A DNA stretch of 64,000 bases from Cognatishimia sp. WU-CL00825 (GCF_040364665.1 NZ_BAABWX010000005.1:1-64000); one strand, 5' to 3'; counted from the stretch's first letter, positions 26,826 through 37,239 are shown. Notes: generated by a model from the sequence alone, not told the origin. Made by a program: numbers and translations.

Positions 26826-28262
26826 ATGAACCTGCTTTTCGTCGCCTCTGAATGCGCCCCCTTTATCAAAACAGGGGGGTTGGCAGATGTGATAGGCGCA
26901 GTTCCAAAAGCGTTGACTGACGCGGGGGTCAGCGTCAAAGTTCTGATCCCAGCTTATCCTGCCCTGGCAGATTTGGCGGCGACGGGGCAGGTGGTAATGT
27001 CTTTTGACGCGTTGTTTGGTGGGCCGGCCAATATCATCGCGGTGCAGTCAAACGGGTTGGATATACTCTTGCTGCAGGCCGATCATCTTTATGATCGTCC
27101 AGGCAGTATTTATCTGGGACCCGACGGTCAAGACTGGGCTGATAACGATCTACGGTTTGCGGCCCTGTCTTACGCAGGTGCGCAAGTGGCCTTAAACGGA
27201 CTTGGAGATTGGAAGCCCGACGTCATCAATGCGCATGATTGGCAGGCAGGGCTTGTTCCGGCGTATCTCAAACAAAGCGGTGGTGAAACGCCGCCCGTGG
27301 TGATGACCATTCACAACATCGCTTTCCAAGGATTGTTTGACGCAACCCGGCTTTCCACCCTTTCGTTGGACGCCGAACTATATACACCCCAAGGCATTGA
27401 GTATTTTGGCAAAATCAGCTTTTTGAAAGCCGGTTTAGCGTTGTCTGACAAGATCACAACGGTCAGCCCAACCTATGCAATCGAATTGCTGACCCCGGAA
27501 TTTGGCATGGGGCTGGATGGTCTTTTGCGTGAACGGCAATCAGATCTATGTGGTATTCTAAATGGTATTGATCTTGATATCTGGAGTCCCGAAAAGGATC
27601 AGGCCTTGGTGTCGACCTATTCCGGGCGGGCGCTTAAGGGCAAAGCCAAGAATCGCAGTGAAGTTGAAAAACGATTTGGGCTAAAGGCCGACAGTGGTCC
27701 CCTGTTTTGCGTCATCAGCCGCCTAACCTCGCAAAAGGGTCTGGATATGCTGCTGGACTGCTTGCCAGACCTGATTGCCCAAGGTGGGCGATTGGCTGTC
27801 CTTGGCAGCGGGGACCCGGATCTAGAACGTGCCTTTGTCGAGGCATCAAACCGCTACAAAGGGTCTGTTGGCACGATCATCGGTTACAGCGAACCCCTGT
27901 CGCATTTACTTCAGGGCGGTGCAGACGCCATTCTTATTCCTTCGCGCTTTGAGCCCTGTGGGCTTACCCAGCTTTATGGGCTGCGCTATGGCACAATTCC
28001 GGTGGTGGCCCGAACGGGTGGGCTTGCAGACACCGTAATTGACGCAAACGAAGCCGCATTGCTGGCAGAATGCGCCACAGGCATTCAATTTACACCGGTG
28101 ACAGCGACGATGCTGGGACAGGCGATCGCACGCACCTGCGCACTCTTTGCAAAACCCAAGGTCTGGGCATCGATGATGCGCCGTGCAATGCGGCATCCTG
28201 TGGGTTGGGATTTGTCCGCGGACGCCTATCTCGAGGTTTACCGATCATCCCTTGAAGGTTGA
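26826..28262 (+). CDS. glgA: Glycogen synthase (ADP-glucose dependent)
   Basis: The 478-residue GT5 enzyme extends alpha-1,4-glucan chains from ADP-glucose. The N-terminal KTGGLADV motif holds the ADP-glucose-contacting K15, and the C-terminal half has the GT-B signature IPSRFEPCGLTQLYGLRYGTIPVV. Length is normal. The ATG at 26826 follows the glgC stop directly, and the frame further upstream lies inside glgC. glgX starts 8 bases downstream. Confidence 0.97.
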   Translation: MNLLFVASECAPFIKTGGLADVIGAVPKALTDAGVSVKVLIPAYPALADLAATGQVVMSFDALFGGPANIIAVQSNGLDILLLQADHLYDRPGSIYLGPDGQDWADNDLRFAALSYAGAQVALNGLGDWKPDVINAHDWQAGLVPAYLKQSGGETPPVVMTIHNIAFQGLFDATRLSTLSLDAELYTPQGIEYFGKISFLKAGLALSDKITTVSPTYAIELLTPEFGMGLDGLLRERQSDLCGILNGIDLDIWSPEKDQALVSTYSGRALKGKAKNRSEVEKRFGLKADSGPLFCVISRLTSQKGLDMLLDCLPDLIAQGGRLAVLGSGDPDLERAFVEASNRYKGSVGTIIGYSEPLSHLLQGGADAILIPSRFEPCGLTQLYGLRYGTIPVVARTGGLADTVIDANEAALLAECATGIQFTPVTATMLGQAIARTCALFAKPKVWASMMRRAMRHPVGWDLSADAYLEVYRSSLEG

Positions 28263-28270
28263 GAAATCCA

Positions 28271-30373
28271 ATGACTAAGTTTCAATTGTCCAGCGGTACA
28301 CCCCGCCGTCTTGGGGCACATCACGATGGGTTTGGTGTGAATTTTGCTGTGTTTTCTGAACATGCGAGCAAGATTGAGCTTTGCCTTTTTTCCGCGGACG
28401 GCCAAGACGAGATTCAGCGTATCGCGTTGCCCGAGCGTTCCGGACCTGTATGGCATGGCTATTTAAAAGATTTGCCGATTGGCACGCTGTATGGGTATCG
28501 AGCCCATGGGTCTTATGCTCCGGAACAGGGCCACCGATTTAACCCCAACAAGTTGTTGCTAGATCCATACACGCGAGAAATGCATGGCGATTGGGCCAAT
28601 GATCCCGCAACGCTTGGCTATGATGAAAACTCTCCTGCCGAAGATCTGTCCTTTGATGCCCGTGACAGCGCAGCTTTTGTACCAAAATCAGTTGTCTCGG
28701 ACCCAGCTCTTTTTAAGGGGCTAAAGGGGCAACACAATCCACACTTAGATCGTGATCTGATCTACGAGGCCCACCCCAAGGGACTAACCAAACTGAATGC
28801 TGCGGTGCCCAAAGACATCCAGGGTTGCTACGAAGGACTTGCTTCCCAGCCCATGCTCGACCACCTGAAGTCCCTAGGCGTGCAAGCCATCGAACTCTTG
28901 CCGGTCCACAGCTTTGTAGATGACAAATTCCTGGTTGACCGGGGGCTGCGGAATTATTGGGGGTATAATTCGATTGGGTTCTTTGCCCCGGAGCCACGTT
29001 ATTTTGGGCCAGAAGGCCTAAAAGGGTTTCGCGCCATGGTCGAACGGTTTCATGCAGCCGGGATCGAGGTCATTCTGGATGTGGTTTATAACCACACCGC
29101 CGAAGGCGACCAACGTGGACCAACGCTTAGTTTCAGAGGGCTGGACAACGCGTCGTATTATCGCCTGACCGCAGGCCAACCGCGGTATTACGTCAATGAT
29201 ACCGGATGTGGCAATACATTGAATGTCGCGCATCCCTATGTGCTGCGCATGGTCCTTGATAGCCTGCGTTTCTGGGTTGAATGCATGGGAATTGACGGGT
29301 TTCGTTTTGATCTGGCAACGACTTTGGGACGCGAAGACCACGGATTTGATCCACGTGGTGGTTTTTTTGATGCCCTGCGCCAAGACCCGGTTTTGTCGCA
29401 AGTGCGCATGATTGCAGAGCCTTGGGACATTGGACCGGGTGGCTATCAACTCGGAGAATTCCCTCATGAATTCTCGGAATGGAATGATCGGTATCGCGAC
29501 TCTGTTCGTCGCTATTGGCGTGGAGACGCCCATAGCGCCCAAGAACTTGGGGCGCGGCTCTTGGGCTCTGCTGAAATGTTTGACCGCGCCGGTCGGCACA
29601 GCGACACGTCGATTAATTTCCTTGCGTCTCATGATGGGTTTACCCTGGCTGACACCACCTGCTATGCACAGCGCCACAATCATGCGAATACAGAAAACAA
29701 TCGCGACGGCCATCACAGCAATTACAGCGACAATGGGGGCGTCGAAGGCCCCACTGACGACCCCAAAATTCAAGCTGTGCGCCAACGCAGACAACGCAAT
29801 ATGCTGGCAACTCTCTTTCTGTCTCAAGGCACGCCAATGCTGCTGGCGGGTGATGAAATCGGCAATTCTCAGCAGGGCAACAACAATGCCTATTGCCAAG
29901 ACAACGCGCTTGGATGGGTGAATTGGGATCAAGCGGATACAGACTTGCTTGAGTTTGTAAAAAGCCTTTCCAGATTTCGAAAAACTCATCTGTCTGTGCG
30001 CCAAAAGCGATTTTTGCATGGTGCTGCACGCAAACGCGATGGGCACCCCGATGTCGACTGGCGGGATTTTGATGGAGAGCCTCTTGAGTGGCGAGATCCA
30101 GGGCTTGCCAACCTATGTCTCACGCTGCGCTGCTCTGCCGAAGCGCCGAGTTTTGAGACGGACAGCGATGTGGTATTCATCGTTTTCAATCGAAGCTCAG
30201 AACAAGCCAATGTCATTCTGCCAGACACACCCGACGGGTTGCATTGGATTCGGGCAATAGACACAGATAAATACCAACAAGGTGCATTTTGCGAACTTGA
30301 AGTCGCCAAAACAGTGGTTTCCGGGCAATCGGTGGTCGCCTTTGTTTTGAAAGCCAACGAGGCTAAGGCATGA
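28271..30373 (+). CDS. glgX: Glycogen debranching enzyme
   Basis: The 700-residue GH13 protein hydrolyses alpha-1,6 branches of glycogen limit dextrins. It has an N-terminal E-set domain (GVNFAVFSEHASKIELCLF) and the catalytic barrel with nucleophile D347 in GIDGFRFDLA. The segment NYWGYNSIGFFAPEPRY and the acid/base region MIAEPWDIGPGGYQ are typical of GlgX. The ATG at 28271 is used; a TTG 12 bases upstream is less likely. Its stop overlaps the malQ start (ATGA). Confidence 0.96.
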   Translation: MTKFQLSSGTPRRLGAHHDGFGVNFAVFSEHASKIELCLFSADGQDEIQRIALPERSGPVWHGYLKDLPIGTLYGYRAHGSYAPEQGHRFNPNKLLLDPYTREMHGDWANDPATLGYDENSPAEDLSFDARDSAAFVPKSVVSDPALFKGLKGQHNPHLDRDLIYEAHPKGLTKLNAAVPKDIQGCYEGLASQPMLDHLKSLGVQAIELLPVHSFVDDKFLVDRGLRNYWGYNSIGFFAPEPRYFGPEGLKGFRAMVERFHAAGIEVILDVVYNHTAEGDQRGPTLSFRGLDNASYYRLTAGQPRYYVNDTGCGNTLNVAHPYVLRMVLDSLRFWVECMGIDGFRFDLATTLGREDHGFDPRGGFFDALRQDPVLSQVRMIAEPWDIGPGGYQLGEFPHEFSEWNDRYRDSVRRYWRGDAHSAQELGARLLGSAEMFDRAGRHSDTSINFLASHDGFTLADTTCYAQRHNHANTENNRDGHHSNYSDNGGVEGPTDDPKIQAVRQRRQRNMLATLFLSQGTPMLLAGDEIGNSQQGNNNAYCQDNALGWVNWDQADTDLLEFVKSLSRFRKTHLSVRQKRFLHGAARKRDGHPDVDWRDFDGEPLEWRDPGLANLCLTLRCSAEAPSFETDSDVVFIVFNRSSEQANVILPDTPDGLHWIRAIDTDKYQQGAFCELEVAKTVVSGQSVVAFVLKANEAKA

Positions 30374-32337
30374 ACGCAAATAACGAGCTCGCGGCCCTCG
30401 CCGACCTCTGTGGGATTATGCCAAGCTTTTACGAAGCCAATGGCACAGAGAGGGTCACATCACCTGAAACCCAAAGGGCGCTTTTGGCCGCCAACGGCGT
30501 TGATGTATCATCCGACGATGCCATTCGTCAAAGCTTGGCCGACATGCGTCACGCCATCGAAGATCGGTGGTTTCCCGAAGAAATCATATTACAGAGCCAG
30601 CAGGAATCGCCCCAAAATTTTGGTCTTGGCGCTACGTGGCAGTTACGCGTCGATGGCTGTGACGCGGTAGTTGCCCAAGGATTGCCCAGCGATCATATAA
30701 CTTTGCCGCCCCTGCCCTCTGGCGTCTATGAATTAACGGCCACGGCCTCTGGCCGCACAGAAATCGTCACAGTGCTGGTCGCGCCCGAGCGGCTGCCGTC
30801 CATTCAATCTTTGACCGACTCTGATCGTCTTTGGGGCATCAATTTTGCGCTGTATGGCCTGCGATCAAAGCGCAACGCTGGTCTGGGTGACTTTGTTGAT
30901 CTGGGTGATTTTGCAGAAATTACGGCCAAGCAAGGCGTGGCGTTTCTGGGGATAAACCCGCTGCATAATATGGGGTTTGACGACCACATCGCCATTAGCC
31001 CTTATTCGCCGTCCCACCGTGGGTTTTTAAACACTTCCTACATTGCGCTTGATACAATTCCCGGCGTAGCTGCCACAGATAGAGCTGACTTTGAAACGCT
31101 AAGGCAATCAAGTACCGTTGCATATCAGGCCCACAAAACAGCACACAATCAAAAGCTGTCAGAGGCATACAAGATCTTTCAGGCAACAGCCCCACAGAGT
31201 TTGAAATCAGATTTTGCTGAATTCCAGGCCGCGGCACCACAAGATTTGCTAGAATTTGCAGGGTTCGAAGCCACCAGCGCGCTCTATGGTCCAGACTGGC
31301 GGAAATGGCCTGACGCCCCTGAGGCAATCGACCCCGAGCATCTTGAATTTCATTTGTGGTTGCAATGGGTTGCCGAAATACAATTATTCGAGGTTCAGGC
31401 GCGCGCACGCGCTGCTGGCATGCCGCTGGGCCTGTATCTTGATTTGGCTGTGGGGCCGCGCAGAGACGGTGCTGAAAGCCGGTGTGAAAGCGATGTTATT
31501 GCCACCGGGGTTTCCATCGGAGCCCCTCCCGATCATCTTAGTCCGGAAGGTCAAAACTGGCAGCTTGCCGCCTTTTCGCCGCGCAAACTTAAGGCCCAAC
31601 GCTATACCGCTTTTCGCCGGATATTGGCGCAGACAATGCGCTATGCAGGGGTGATCCGCATCGATCACGTCTTGGGTCTAAACCGCAGTTTTTGGATTCC
31701 CGATGACGGCAGCCCCGGCGCATATATTCGCCAACCCTTTGAATCGCTTTTGGCCATCATCAAGATAGAGGCAGAGCGCCACAACTGTGTGGTTATTGGT
31801 GAAGATTTGGGGCTTGTCCCTGAAGGGTTTCGCGAAACCATGCGCCATCATGGTTTCTACGGCTATTCTGTTATGCAGTATGAAAAAAATGATCACGGTG
31901 GTTTCCGTGATACGCAAAATGGCCCAACCCAGGTGCTGTCATGCTTTGCCACCCATGACACGCCGACGGTGGCTGGATTTCAAAACGCCCGCGATATTGA
32001 CTGGTGGCAGGAACTCGCGTGGATTGACGAGGGAACCGCACAGAACATGCGCGCGCAACGCAGCCACGAAGTCGCCTCGCTTGGCCCGGCTGCGGACTTT
32101 GCTTTCACTGTTCACGGCTTGCTTGCCGATTCCAATGCTGGGCTGGTTGCGGTGCAATTTGACGACATTCTTTCTGAGGTCGAAGCGCAAAACTTGCCTG
32201 GTACCATTGACGAGCATCCAAATTGGCGTCGCAAATACAGTTTATCGTTGGAAGATATGCCCGGTGATGACCGACTGGTATCCCTTGCCAATCTAATGCG
32301 CAACGCTGGCAGAGCACGCTTCAAGGCAGCGAACTAA
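30370..32337 (+). CDS. malQ: 4-alpha-glucanotransferase (amylomaltase)
   Basis: The 655-residue GH77 enzyme transfers maltosyl units between glucans, processing the short chains left by GlgX and GlgP. Family landmarks are GINPLHNM and SPYSPSHRGFLNTSYIALD, VIRIDHVLGLNRSFWIP for the nucleophile region, and VIGEDLGLVPEGFRETM for the acid/base. It is the last gene of the glycogen operon, overlapping glgX by 4 bases. No phosphoglucomutase gene follows, although pgm is commonly found in such operons. A strong hairpin terminator follows 34 bases later. Confidence 0.95.
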   Translation: MNANNELAALADLCGIMPSFYEANGTERVTSPETQRALLAANGVDVSSDDAIRQSLADMRHAIEDRWFPEEIILQSQQESPQNFGLGATWQLRVDGCDAVVAQGLPSDHITLPPLPSGVYELTATASGRTEIVTVLVAPERLPSIQSLTDSDRLWGINFALYGLRSKRNAGLGDFVDLGDFAEITAKQGVAFLGINPLHNMGFDDHIAISPYSPSHRGFLNTSYIALDTIPGVAATDRADFETLRQSSTVAYQAHKTAHNQKLSEAYKIFQATAPQSLKSDFAEFQAAAPQDLLEFAGFEATSALYGPDWRKWPDAPEAIDPEHLEFHLWLQWVAEIQLFEVQARARAAGMPLGLYLDLAVGPRRDGAESRCESDVIATGVSIGAPPDHLSPEGQNWQLAAFSPRKLKAQRYTAFRRILAQTMRYAGVIRIDHVLGLNRSFWIPDDGSPGAYIRQPFESLLAIIKIEAERHNCVVIGEDLGLVPEGFRETMRHHGFYGYSVMQYEKNDHGGFRDTQNGPTQVLSCFATHDTPTVAGFQNARDIDWWQELAWIDEGTAQNMRAQRSHEVASLGPAADFAFTVHGLLADSNAGLVAVQFDDILSEVEAQNLPGTIDEHPNWRRKYSLSLEDMPGDDRLVSLANLMRNAGRARFKAAN

Positions 32338-32371
32338 TCGGTAAAAACCGCGACTGTCGCAGGTTAGATAA

Positions 32372-32397
32372 TTGTGGGACGTAAACACGTCCCACAA
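32372..32397. terminator. Bidirectional terminator between malQ and hemY
   Basis: An 11-base perfect stem (TTGTGGGACGT at 32372-32382 with its complement at 32387-32397) and a 4-base AAAC loop lie in the 73-base gap between convergent operons. A-rich and T-rich flanks are short, so it may end both transcripts with moderate strength. Confidence 0.75.
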
Positions 32398-32410
32398 ATT
32401 TGCGTTCAGC

Positions 32411-33895
32411 CTACTTTTCATCTTCCGGCTGCAGGACCTCAACTGTCGTCTCTTCAGCAGTCGATTCTAGTGTTTCGTGAACCACTTCGTCTACCGCGTC
32501 AGAAGCCCCTTGGTCTTCGATTGCCCCAACAATCAACGGCAGCATTTCTAGCCCCGTCGTATTAACCATTTCGGATGCAGCTGGCGTCTTCCAGCTGAGA
32601 GTGTCAAAGCTCTGGCAATTTTCACAAACCGGTGCCCATTCGGCGTGAATATTCTGACAATTATCGCACACCCATTGCGGTCCACGCGACGCCGTCAACG
32701 CGCGTGCTAGCCATCCTTTGACCACCGCATCATCCGCGCCTTCGCCACGCTCGATTGCCGCCATCATGGTCAATGTACGCGCGGTTGGATCGCTTTCCCA
32801 AAGATCGCCCAATGCGCGACGCGCTGCCGGAAAATCTTCGGCTGCAATTTGCAGCTCTGCCATCAACAATTTGGTTTCGGAATGATCCGGCGTTGACTTT
32901 ATTAGGGCTTCAAATCGTTTGATGCGGGCAGCGGGTGTTTCATCTGGAACAATGGCTGCAAAGGCCGCTGCAAGATCCGGATGCGGTTGGGCTTCCCAAG
33001 CTTTCTTCAATACCCGCAGCGCGTAACGTGGTTTACCCTGTTCAATATAACCTTTGGCCGCAAGCACCGCTGCCGGGATCAAATCAGGGGACAAACGGTT
33101 CGCTTCAATCGAAGCCTCGCGCATTTCTATCGTAGAATCTGTCGCTGCAAGATCTTTGGCTTCTGACAAGGCCAGAACAGCGTCACGCCGCTTGTGCACG
33201 TCGCGCGGCAACGAACCATGCTTAAGCTTTGCATTCAAAGTCTCGCGGGCAGCGGTCCAGTTTTTTGTTTCTGCCTGTAGCTTTAGCAAAACATCCTGTG
33301 TTTCAACATGCTTTGGCTTCAGTGCAAACGCTGTCTCAGCCAGTTTCAATGCAGTCTCTGTGTTGCCGTCTTCCAGCTTTTGCTTCATCAATCCGCGCAC
33401 ACCAACAAATCGGGTGCTTTGATCTTTCAGCAATGTTTTATAAACATCTTCGGCCTTGCGGCGATCGCCAGAAACTTCTGCGGCCTGCGCCGTTATCAAA
33501 TTTGTCAGCTCTGGCTTGCGCAACAGACGCTCGGCCTTGCGCGCCTTGTCCATAGCCACGCGACCTTCACCCGAGGCCAATGCCATCATGCCCTCTGTCA
33601 AAGCTTGATAGCCGCGCCGTTCGCGGCTGCGGTTGAAATAGCGGCTCATTGCGGTTTCATCGCCATTCAGAAAATGGGCAAGCGCAACAAGAAAGGACAA
33701 GGCCTTTAGGATCAACCAAACCGCAACAACAAGCACAATCAGGCCAATGACAGACATCAAAGGGCTCAGAGTGTATTCCACCCCAGCCACCGTAATCATC
33801 ACCCCGCCTTGGCTTTCCATCAAATAACCAGCCCCAAGGGTCATGGCGGCAATGGTGACAACGAAAACCAGAATTTTAGTAAGAGACCAGAGCAT
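32411..33895 (-). CDS. hemY: HemY, membrane TPR protein of haem biosynthesis
   Basis: The 494-residue protein starts with two membrane helices (about 5-25 and 42-72), then a TPR-rich cytoplasmic or periplasmic domain (about 90-400). Near the C-terminus it has a Zn-ribbon-like double CxxC (C410/C413 and C424/C427), followed by an acidic tail. The HemY_N family is linked to the haem pathway by gene order but its action is unknown; it may scaffold membrane or enzyme complexes. It is distinct from the protoporphyrinogen oxidase also named HemY in Bacillus. It lies downstream of the mic60-like gene with a 10-base gap. Confidence 0.9.
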   Translation of the reverse strand: MLWSLTKILVFVVTIAAMTLGAGYLMESQGGVMITVAGVEYTLSPLMSVIGLIVLVVAVWLILKALSFLVALAHFLNGDETAMSRYFNRSRERRGYQALTEGMMALASGEGRVAMDKARKAERLLRKPELTNLITAQAAEVSGDRRKAEDVYKTLLKDQSTRFVGVRGLMKQKLEDGNTETALKLAETAFALKPKHVETQDVLLKLQAETKNWTAARETLNAKLKHGSLPRDVHKRRDAVLALSEAKDLAATDSTIEMREASIEANRLSPDLIPAAVLAAKGYIEQGKPRYALRVLKKAWEAQPHPDLAAAFAAIVPDETPAARIKRFEALIKSTPDHSETKLLMAELQIAAEDFPAARRALGDLWESDPTARTLTMMAAIERGEGADDAVVKGWLARALTASRGPQWVCDNCQNIHAEWAPVCENCQSFDTLSWKTPAASEMVNTTGLEMLPLIVGAIEDQGASDAVDEVVHETLESTAEETTVEVLQPEDEK

Positions 33896-33905
33896 AAATT
33901 AACCC

Positions 33906-35300
33906 TTAGTTAGCGTTCAATTGTTGCATCAAGTTGGCGGCAGCTTCCGCAGCATCGATACGCGTTTTGGCTTCTGTGACCCAGCCTGCTAAGGCATCTT
34001 GGGCTTCTTGTGGCAACGCAGAAATTTCAGTCAGCGCGTCTGAAACTTCGCCAGACCTTAGGTTATCTTCAGCACGGCTCAATATCGCGTCCGCATCCTG
34101 ACCATCTTTGGGCGCAACCGACCGCGCTCCTAGTTGCGATTTCATAAAGGCCGTAAAACGGTTTTCACTATCGTCTTGTATCTGACGGGCAGCCGCCAAG
34201 GCTCGCCTTGCCGCGTCAGGATAACTTGTTTGCAGGCTGGCCAGAGTTGGCACGCCGCTGTCCGCCATTGCGGACAAAGCATCAGGCACGCTTAGGCCCG
34301 CATTCACAGAGAAATCTGACAAGGCTGTACGGTAAGGTGCCCCGCTGTCGATGGCAGAAGTGACCCGTGACAAGGCCGCCCGAGCCAAAGCGTCGCGTGC
34401 TGTGATTTTGGCATTTTCTTCCATCGCCGCTGCTTCAGCGCGTTGCGCGGCGACCGACGATTTTAAGGCTTCCAATTCGCGCTCGTAGGCTTGGATCGCA
34501 GAGGAGGGCAACCCTTGCGTAATAGGACGCTTTTCAAGACCAACAAGGCGCGCATCAATATCAGCAAGTGCCGTAGCAATATCATCGATGCGGCCATTAA
34601 AGGCAGCAATATCAGCAGCAGTGGCGTCCACTGAAGTCGCAAGTGTAGTCGCGGCAGACTGCGCGGCGATCACGTTGCCAGAGGTCTCGTCGTATTGCGC
34701 TGAAAGGGTTTCGATGCGTTTGGATTGTGTGCGCAGCTCCGTTGAAAGCCGCGTCATCGCAACCTCATCGCTTCCCGAAACAAGACCAAGAAAAATTGCC
34801 GCTCCAAATCCTATCGCTGCGGTCGCGGCACCACCTAGCAAAAGTGTGCCTACACCCGGGCCAGACTTCTCAGACGGGTCTTTCCAGTTCCAGTTTTCTT
34901 CTTCGACAAAGTCTTCATCATCCTCTGCTTCATCTGAAGATGCATCGCTCTCTGGTGGCTCAGCAGGTTCTGTTTTTTGGTCGTCTTCTGGGGCTGCGTC
35001 CCCCTCTAGCGCTATCTCGTCTGGCTCAGCGGCATCGGTTTCCTTTGTCTCGGCGCTGTCGTCCGCAATGTCCAATTCCGCTGTTTCAGAGTTTTCGACA
35101 TCATCGACATCCGCCTCGTCTTTGTCAGAGGCAAGGTCTTGGGTAGCAGTGTCGGCAAAATCCGTTGCGGCTTCCGAGGACGGGCTATCATCTACAGGTA
35201 TCTCTTGAACAACCTCTGCATCAACAATGTCTTCGGTCACCTCAGTTTCCACTTTGGTGTTTTGGTCGGTCGACACGTCAGTCTTGTCTGCCTTGGCCAC
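33906..35300 (-). CDS. Mitofilin/Mic60-like inner-membrane protein (COG4223)
   Basis: The 464-residue protein has an acidic disordered N-terminus (1-140), one membrane helix (about 148-175, GTLLLGGAATAAIGFGAAIF), a coiled-coil region (about 185-300) and a C-terminal mitofilin-like helical region. This is the architecture of the alphaproteobacterial homologue of mitochondrial Mic60, which shapes inner-membrane curvature, and its position between hemD and hemY is the reported conserved context. The acidic N-terminus would face the cytoplasm and the coiled coil the periplasm. Function in this organism is inferred from family and order. Confidence 0.85.
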   Translation of the reverse strand: MAKADKTDVSTDQNTKVETEVTEDIVDAEVVQEIPVDDSPSSEAATDFADTATQDLASDKDEADVDDVENSETAELDIADDSAETKETDAAEPDEIALEGDAAPEDDQKTEPAEPPESDASSDEAEDDEDFVEEENWNWKDPSEKSGPGVGTLLLGGAATAAIGFGAAIFLGLVSGSDEVAMTRLSTELRTQSKRIETLSAQYDETSGNVIAAQSAATTLATSVDATAADIAAFNGRIDDIATALADIDARLVGLEKRPITQGLPSSAIQAYERELEALKSSVAAQRAEAAAMEENAKITARDALARAALSRVTSAIDSGAPYRTALSDFSVNAGLSVPDALSAMADSGVPTLASLQTSYPDAARRALAAARQIQDDSENRFTAFMKSQLGARSVAPKDGQDADAILSRAEDNLRSGEVSDALTEISALPQEAQDALAGWVTEAKTRIDAAEAAANLMQQLNAN

Positions 35301-35375
35301 GTGATGTCACCCTTTCGAATCCAATTTCCCAACTCTGGGATAAATCTAGGCAACAGACGCACTGGTCACAATGCG

Positions 35376-36071
35376 TCAAGCTGCATCTATCAAGCTTTGA
35401 ATGCCCTCTAACATGGCCTTGGCCGTCGGGACAGAAACAATTAATCGCGATCGTGTGTCCAGATCAACAACCTCTTTTGACACAGCGCCGCTCATCAGTA
35501 TCAAGTGAATTGGTGCTGAAAACGGCCCCATGTCTGCAAATATCCGCGCCGAACGCGGCGAAAACAGGGGAACAATCACCGGCGCTTCCCCGGTCAGTGC
35601 AGCCGAGGCTTTGGCGGTAAGCTTTTGCGCAATCTGCTGATAGGTCACAACATCCTGTATGGGTATGCCCAAATTCGAAAGGCGTTGCGCCAGTTTGCCG
35701 CGGCTGTGCTCGCCTCGGAAATGCACCAATGGGCCTTGTAAGGCCTGACCTTTAATCAATTTCAATAAGGCTTCGACGTTTCCATTGGCCGATATCGTTG
35801 ACCAACCCGCCTTTTGGGCCTCTGATGCTGTGCGGTCACCCACGCACCAGGCAGGGACATCTAAGACCGGGCTATGGCGCACCGCATTGGCCGATGTAAA
35901 GATGGCACCGGTCACGTCAGACTGATCAAAGATCGAGGGCTTGGACACCACTTGAATAACCGGGGCTTGCAGGATTAACCCGTCAAACCCAACTTGGCGC
36001 AGCGCCTCGGCAAACTCAGCTGACTGCGCCCTAGGGCGCGTCAGGATAACGAGTGGTTTGGTATTTGCCAT
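35376..36071 (-). CDS. hemD: Uroporphyrinogen-III synthase
   Basis: The 231-residue protein converts hydroxymethylbilane to uroporphyrinogen III. It is a poorly conserved family, but [17 protein letters not shown] at the start, [11 protein letters not shown], and the C-terminal [13 protein letters not shown] fit. The ATG at 36071 gives the normal start; one 12 bases upstream is possible, and the GGGGAGG sequence sits only about 3-4 bases before 36071. It leads the operon hemD, mic60-like gene, hemY, and is divergent from tsaD with a 58-base gap. hemC is not adjacent. Confidence 0.88.
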   Translation of the reverse strand: MANTKPLVILTRPRAQSAEFAEALRQVGFDGLILQAPVIQVVSKPSIFDQSDVTGAIFTSANAVRHSPVLDVPAWCVGDRTASEAQKAGWSTISANGNVEALLKLIKGQALQGPLVHFRGEHSRGKLAQRLSNLGIPIQDVVTYQQIAQKLTAKASAALTGEAPVIVPLFSPRSARIFADMGPFSAPIHLILMSGAVSKEVVDLDTRSRLIVSVPTAKAMLEGIQSLIDAA

Positions 36072-36129
36072 CAGCCTCCCCATTGTTTGCTGCGCCTTAC
36101 GGTGTTACCTCCGCTACTATAACCGCGCA

Positions 36130-37239
36130 ATGGCAATGAGTATGACACGCACCCTTACAATATTGGGATTGGAAAGCAGCTGCGACGATACATCTGCAGC
36201 GATCCTTCGACAAAAAGGCGATGCACCCGCCGAAATTTTGTCAAATGTGGTCTATGGCCAAAGTGATTTGCACGCTGCGTTTGGTGGTGTTGTGCCTGAA
36301 ATCGCCGCGCGCGCCCATGCCGAGAAATTGGATATTTGCGTCGAAGACGCTTTGATGGCAGCAAATGTTTCGCTGGACAGCATAGATGCCGTCGCGGTGA
36401 CTGCCGGCCCCGGTCTGATTGGCGGCGTTCTGTCTGGCGTGATGTGCGCCAAAGGTCTGGCTGCGGGTTTGAATATTCCGCTCATAGGTGTGAACCATCT
36501 GGCCGGCCACGCGCTAACCCCGCGCCTGACGGATCAAGTGGCTTATCCTTACTTGATGCTTTTGGTTAGCGGCGGACATTGCCAGTTTTTGATAGCACGC
36601 GGTCCAGAAGATTTTAGCCGCATCGGTGGCACAATTGACGATGCGCCGGGCGAGGCCTTTGACAAAACCGCCCGGCTGCTAGGCCTGCCACAACCCGGTG
36701 GTCCATCGGTGCAGTCTGCTGCCCTAGATGGCGATCCCAAAAGGTTTGCCTTGCCGCGCCCTCTGCTTGATCGCCCGGGCTGCGACATGTCGTTTTCTGG
36801 ATTAAAGACCGCTTTACTGCGCGCACGCGATGCCATTATCGCCGAAAAAGGCGGGCTCACTGAACAAGATCGCGCTGATCTTTGTGCGTCTTTTCAGGCG
36901 GCAGTTGTAGATGTGGTCGGCAAGAAAACGGCGCGTGCGATCATGCAATACTTGCGGGAAACGCCCGACACGCCGCTTTTGGCTGTGGCGGGCGGCGTTG
37001 CTGCAAACACTGCCATTCGGGCTGAATTAGAGTCTGTTTGCCAGACACATGGCACGCAATTCACGGCTCCTCCGCTGAAACTGTGCACGGATAACGCTGC
37101 GATGATCGCCTATGCAGGCCTGGAACGCTTTAAGGCGGGCAAGCAAGACGATATGCATTTGACTGCGCGGCCCAGATGGCCGTTGGACACCCGCGCGCCT
37201 GCCCTCTTGGGAAGCGGTAAAAAAGGAGCAAAAGCATGA
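36130..37239 (+). CDS. tsaD: tRNA N6-adenosine threonylcarbamoyltransferase
   Basis: The 369-residue ASKHA-fold enzyme transfers the threonylcarbamoyl group to A37 of ANN-decoding tRNAs. It begins [15 protein letters not shown] and has the metal-binding HLAGHALTP motif. ATGs at 36130, 36136 and 36142 are all possible, with no clear ribosome-binding site. Its partner tsaE is in this window 12 kb away. It overlaps gpsA by 4 bases. Confidence 0.96.
   Translation: MAMSMTRTLTILGLESSCDDTSAAILRQKGDAPAEILSNVVYGQSDLHAAFGGVVPEIAARAHAEKLDICVEDALMAANVSLDSIDAVAVTAGPGLIGGVLSGVMCAKGLAAGLNIPLIGVNHLAGHALTPRLTDQVAYPYLMLLVSGGHCQFLIARGPEDFSRIGGTIDDAPGEAFDKTARLLGLPQPGGPSVQSAALDGDPKRFALPRPLLDRPGCDMSFSGLKTALLRARDAIIAEKGGLTEQDRADLCASFQAAVVDVVGKKTARAIMQYLRETPDTPLLAVAGGVAANTAIRAELESVCQTHGTQFTAPPLKLCTDNAAMIAYAGLERFKAGKQDDMHLTARPRWPLDTRAPALLGSGKKGAKA

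Noticed and set aside
29018..30046. Long open frame (342 codons) antisense to glgX
   Set aside because: It is fully inside the highly conserved glgX gene, has no family similarity, and is explained by codon bias of the sense strand.
34588..35208. Ser-rich open frame antisense to the Mic60-like gene
   Set aside because: The Ser/Ala-rich translation is the complement of the acidic Asp/Glu/Ala-rich region of the real gene.
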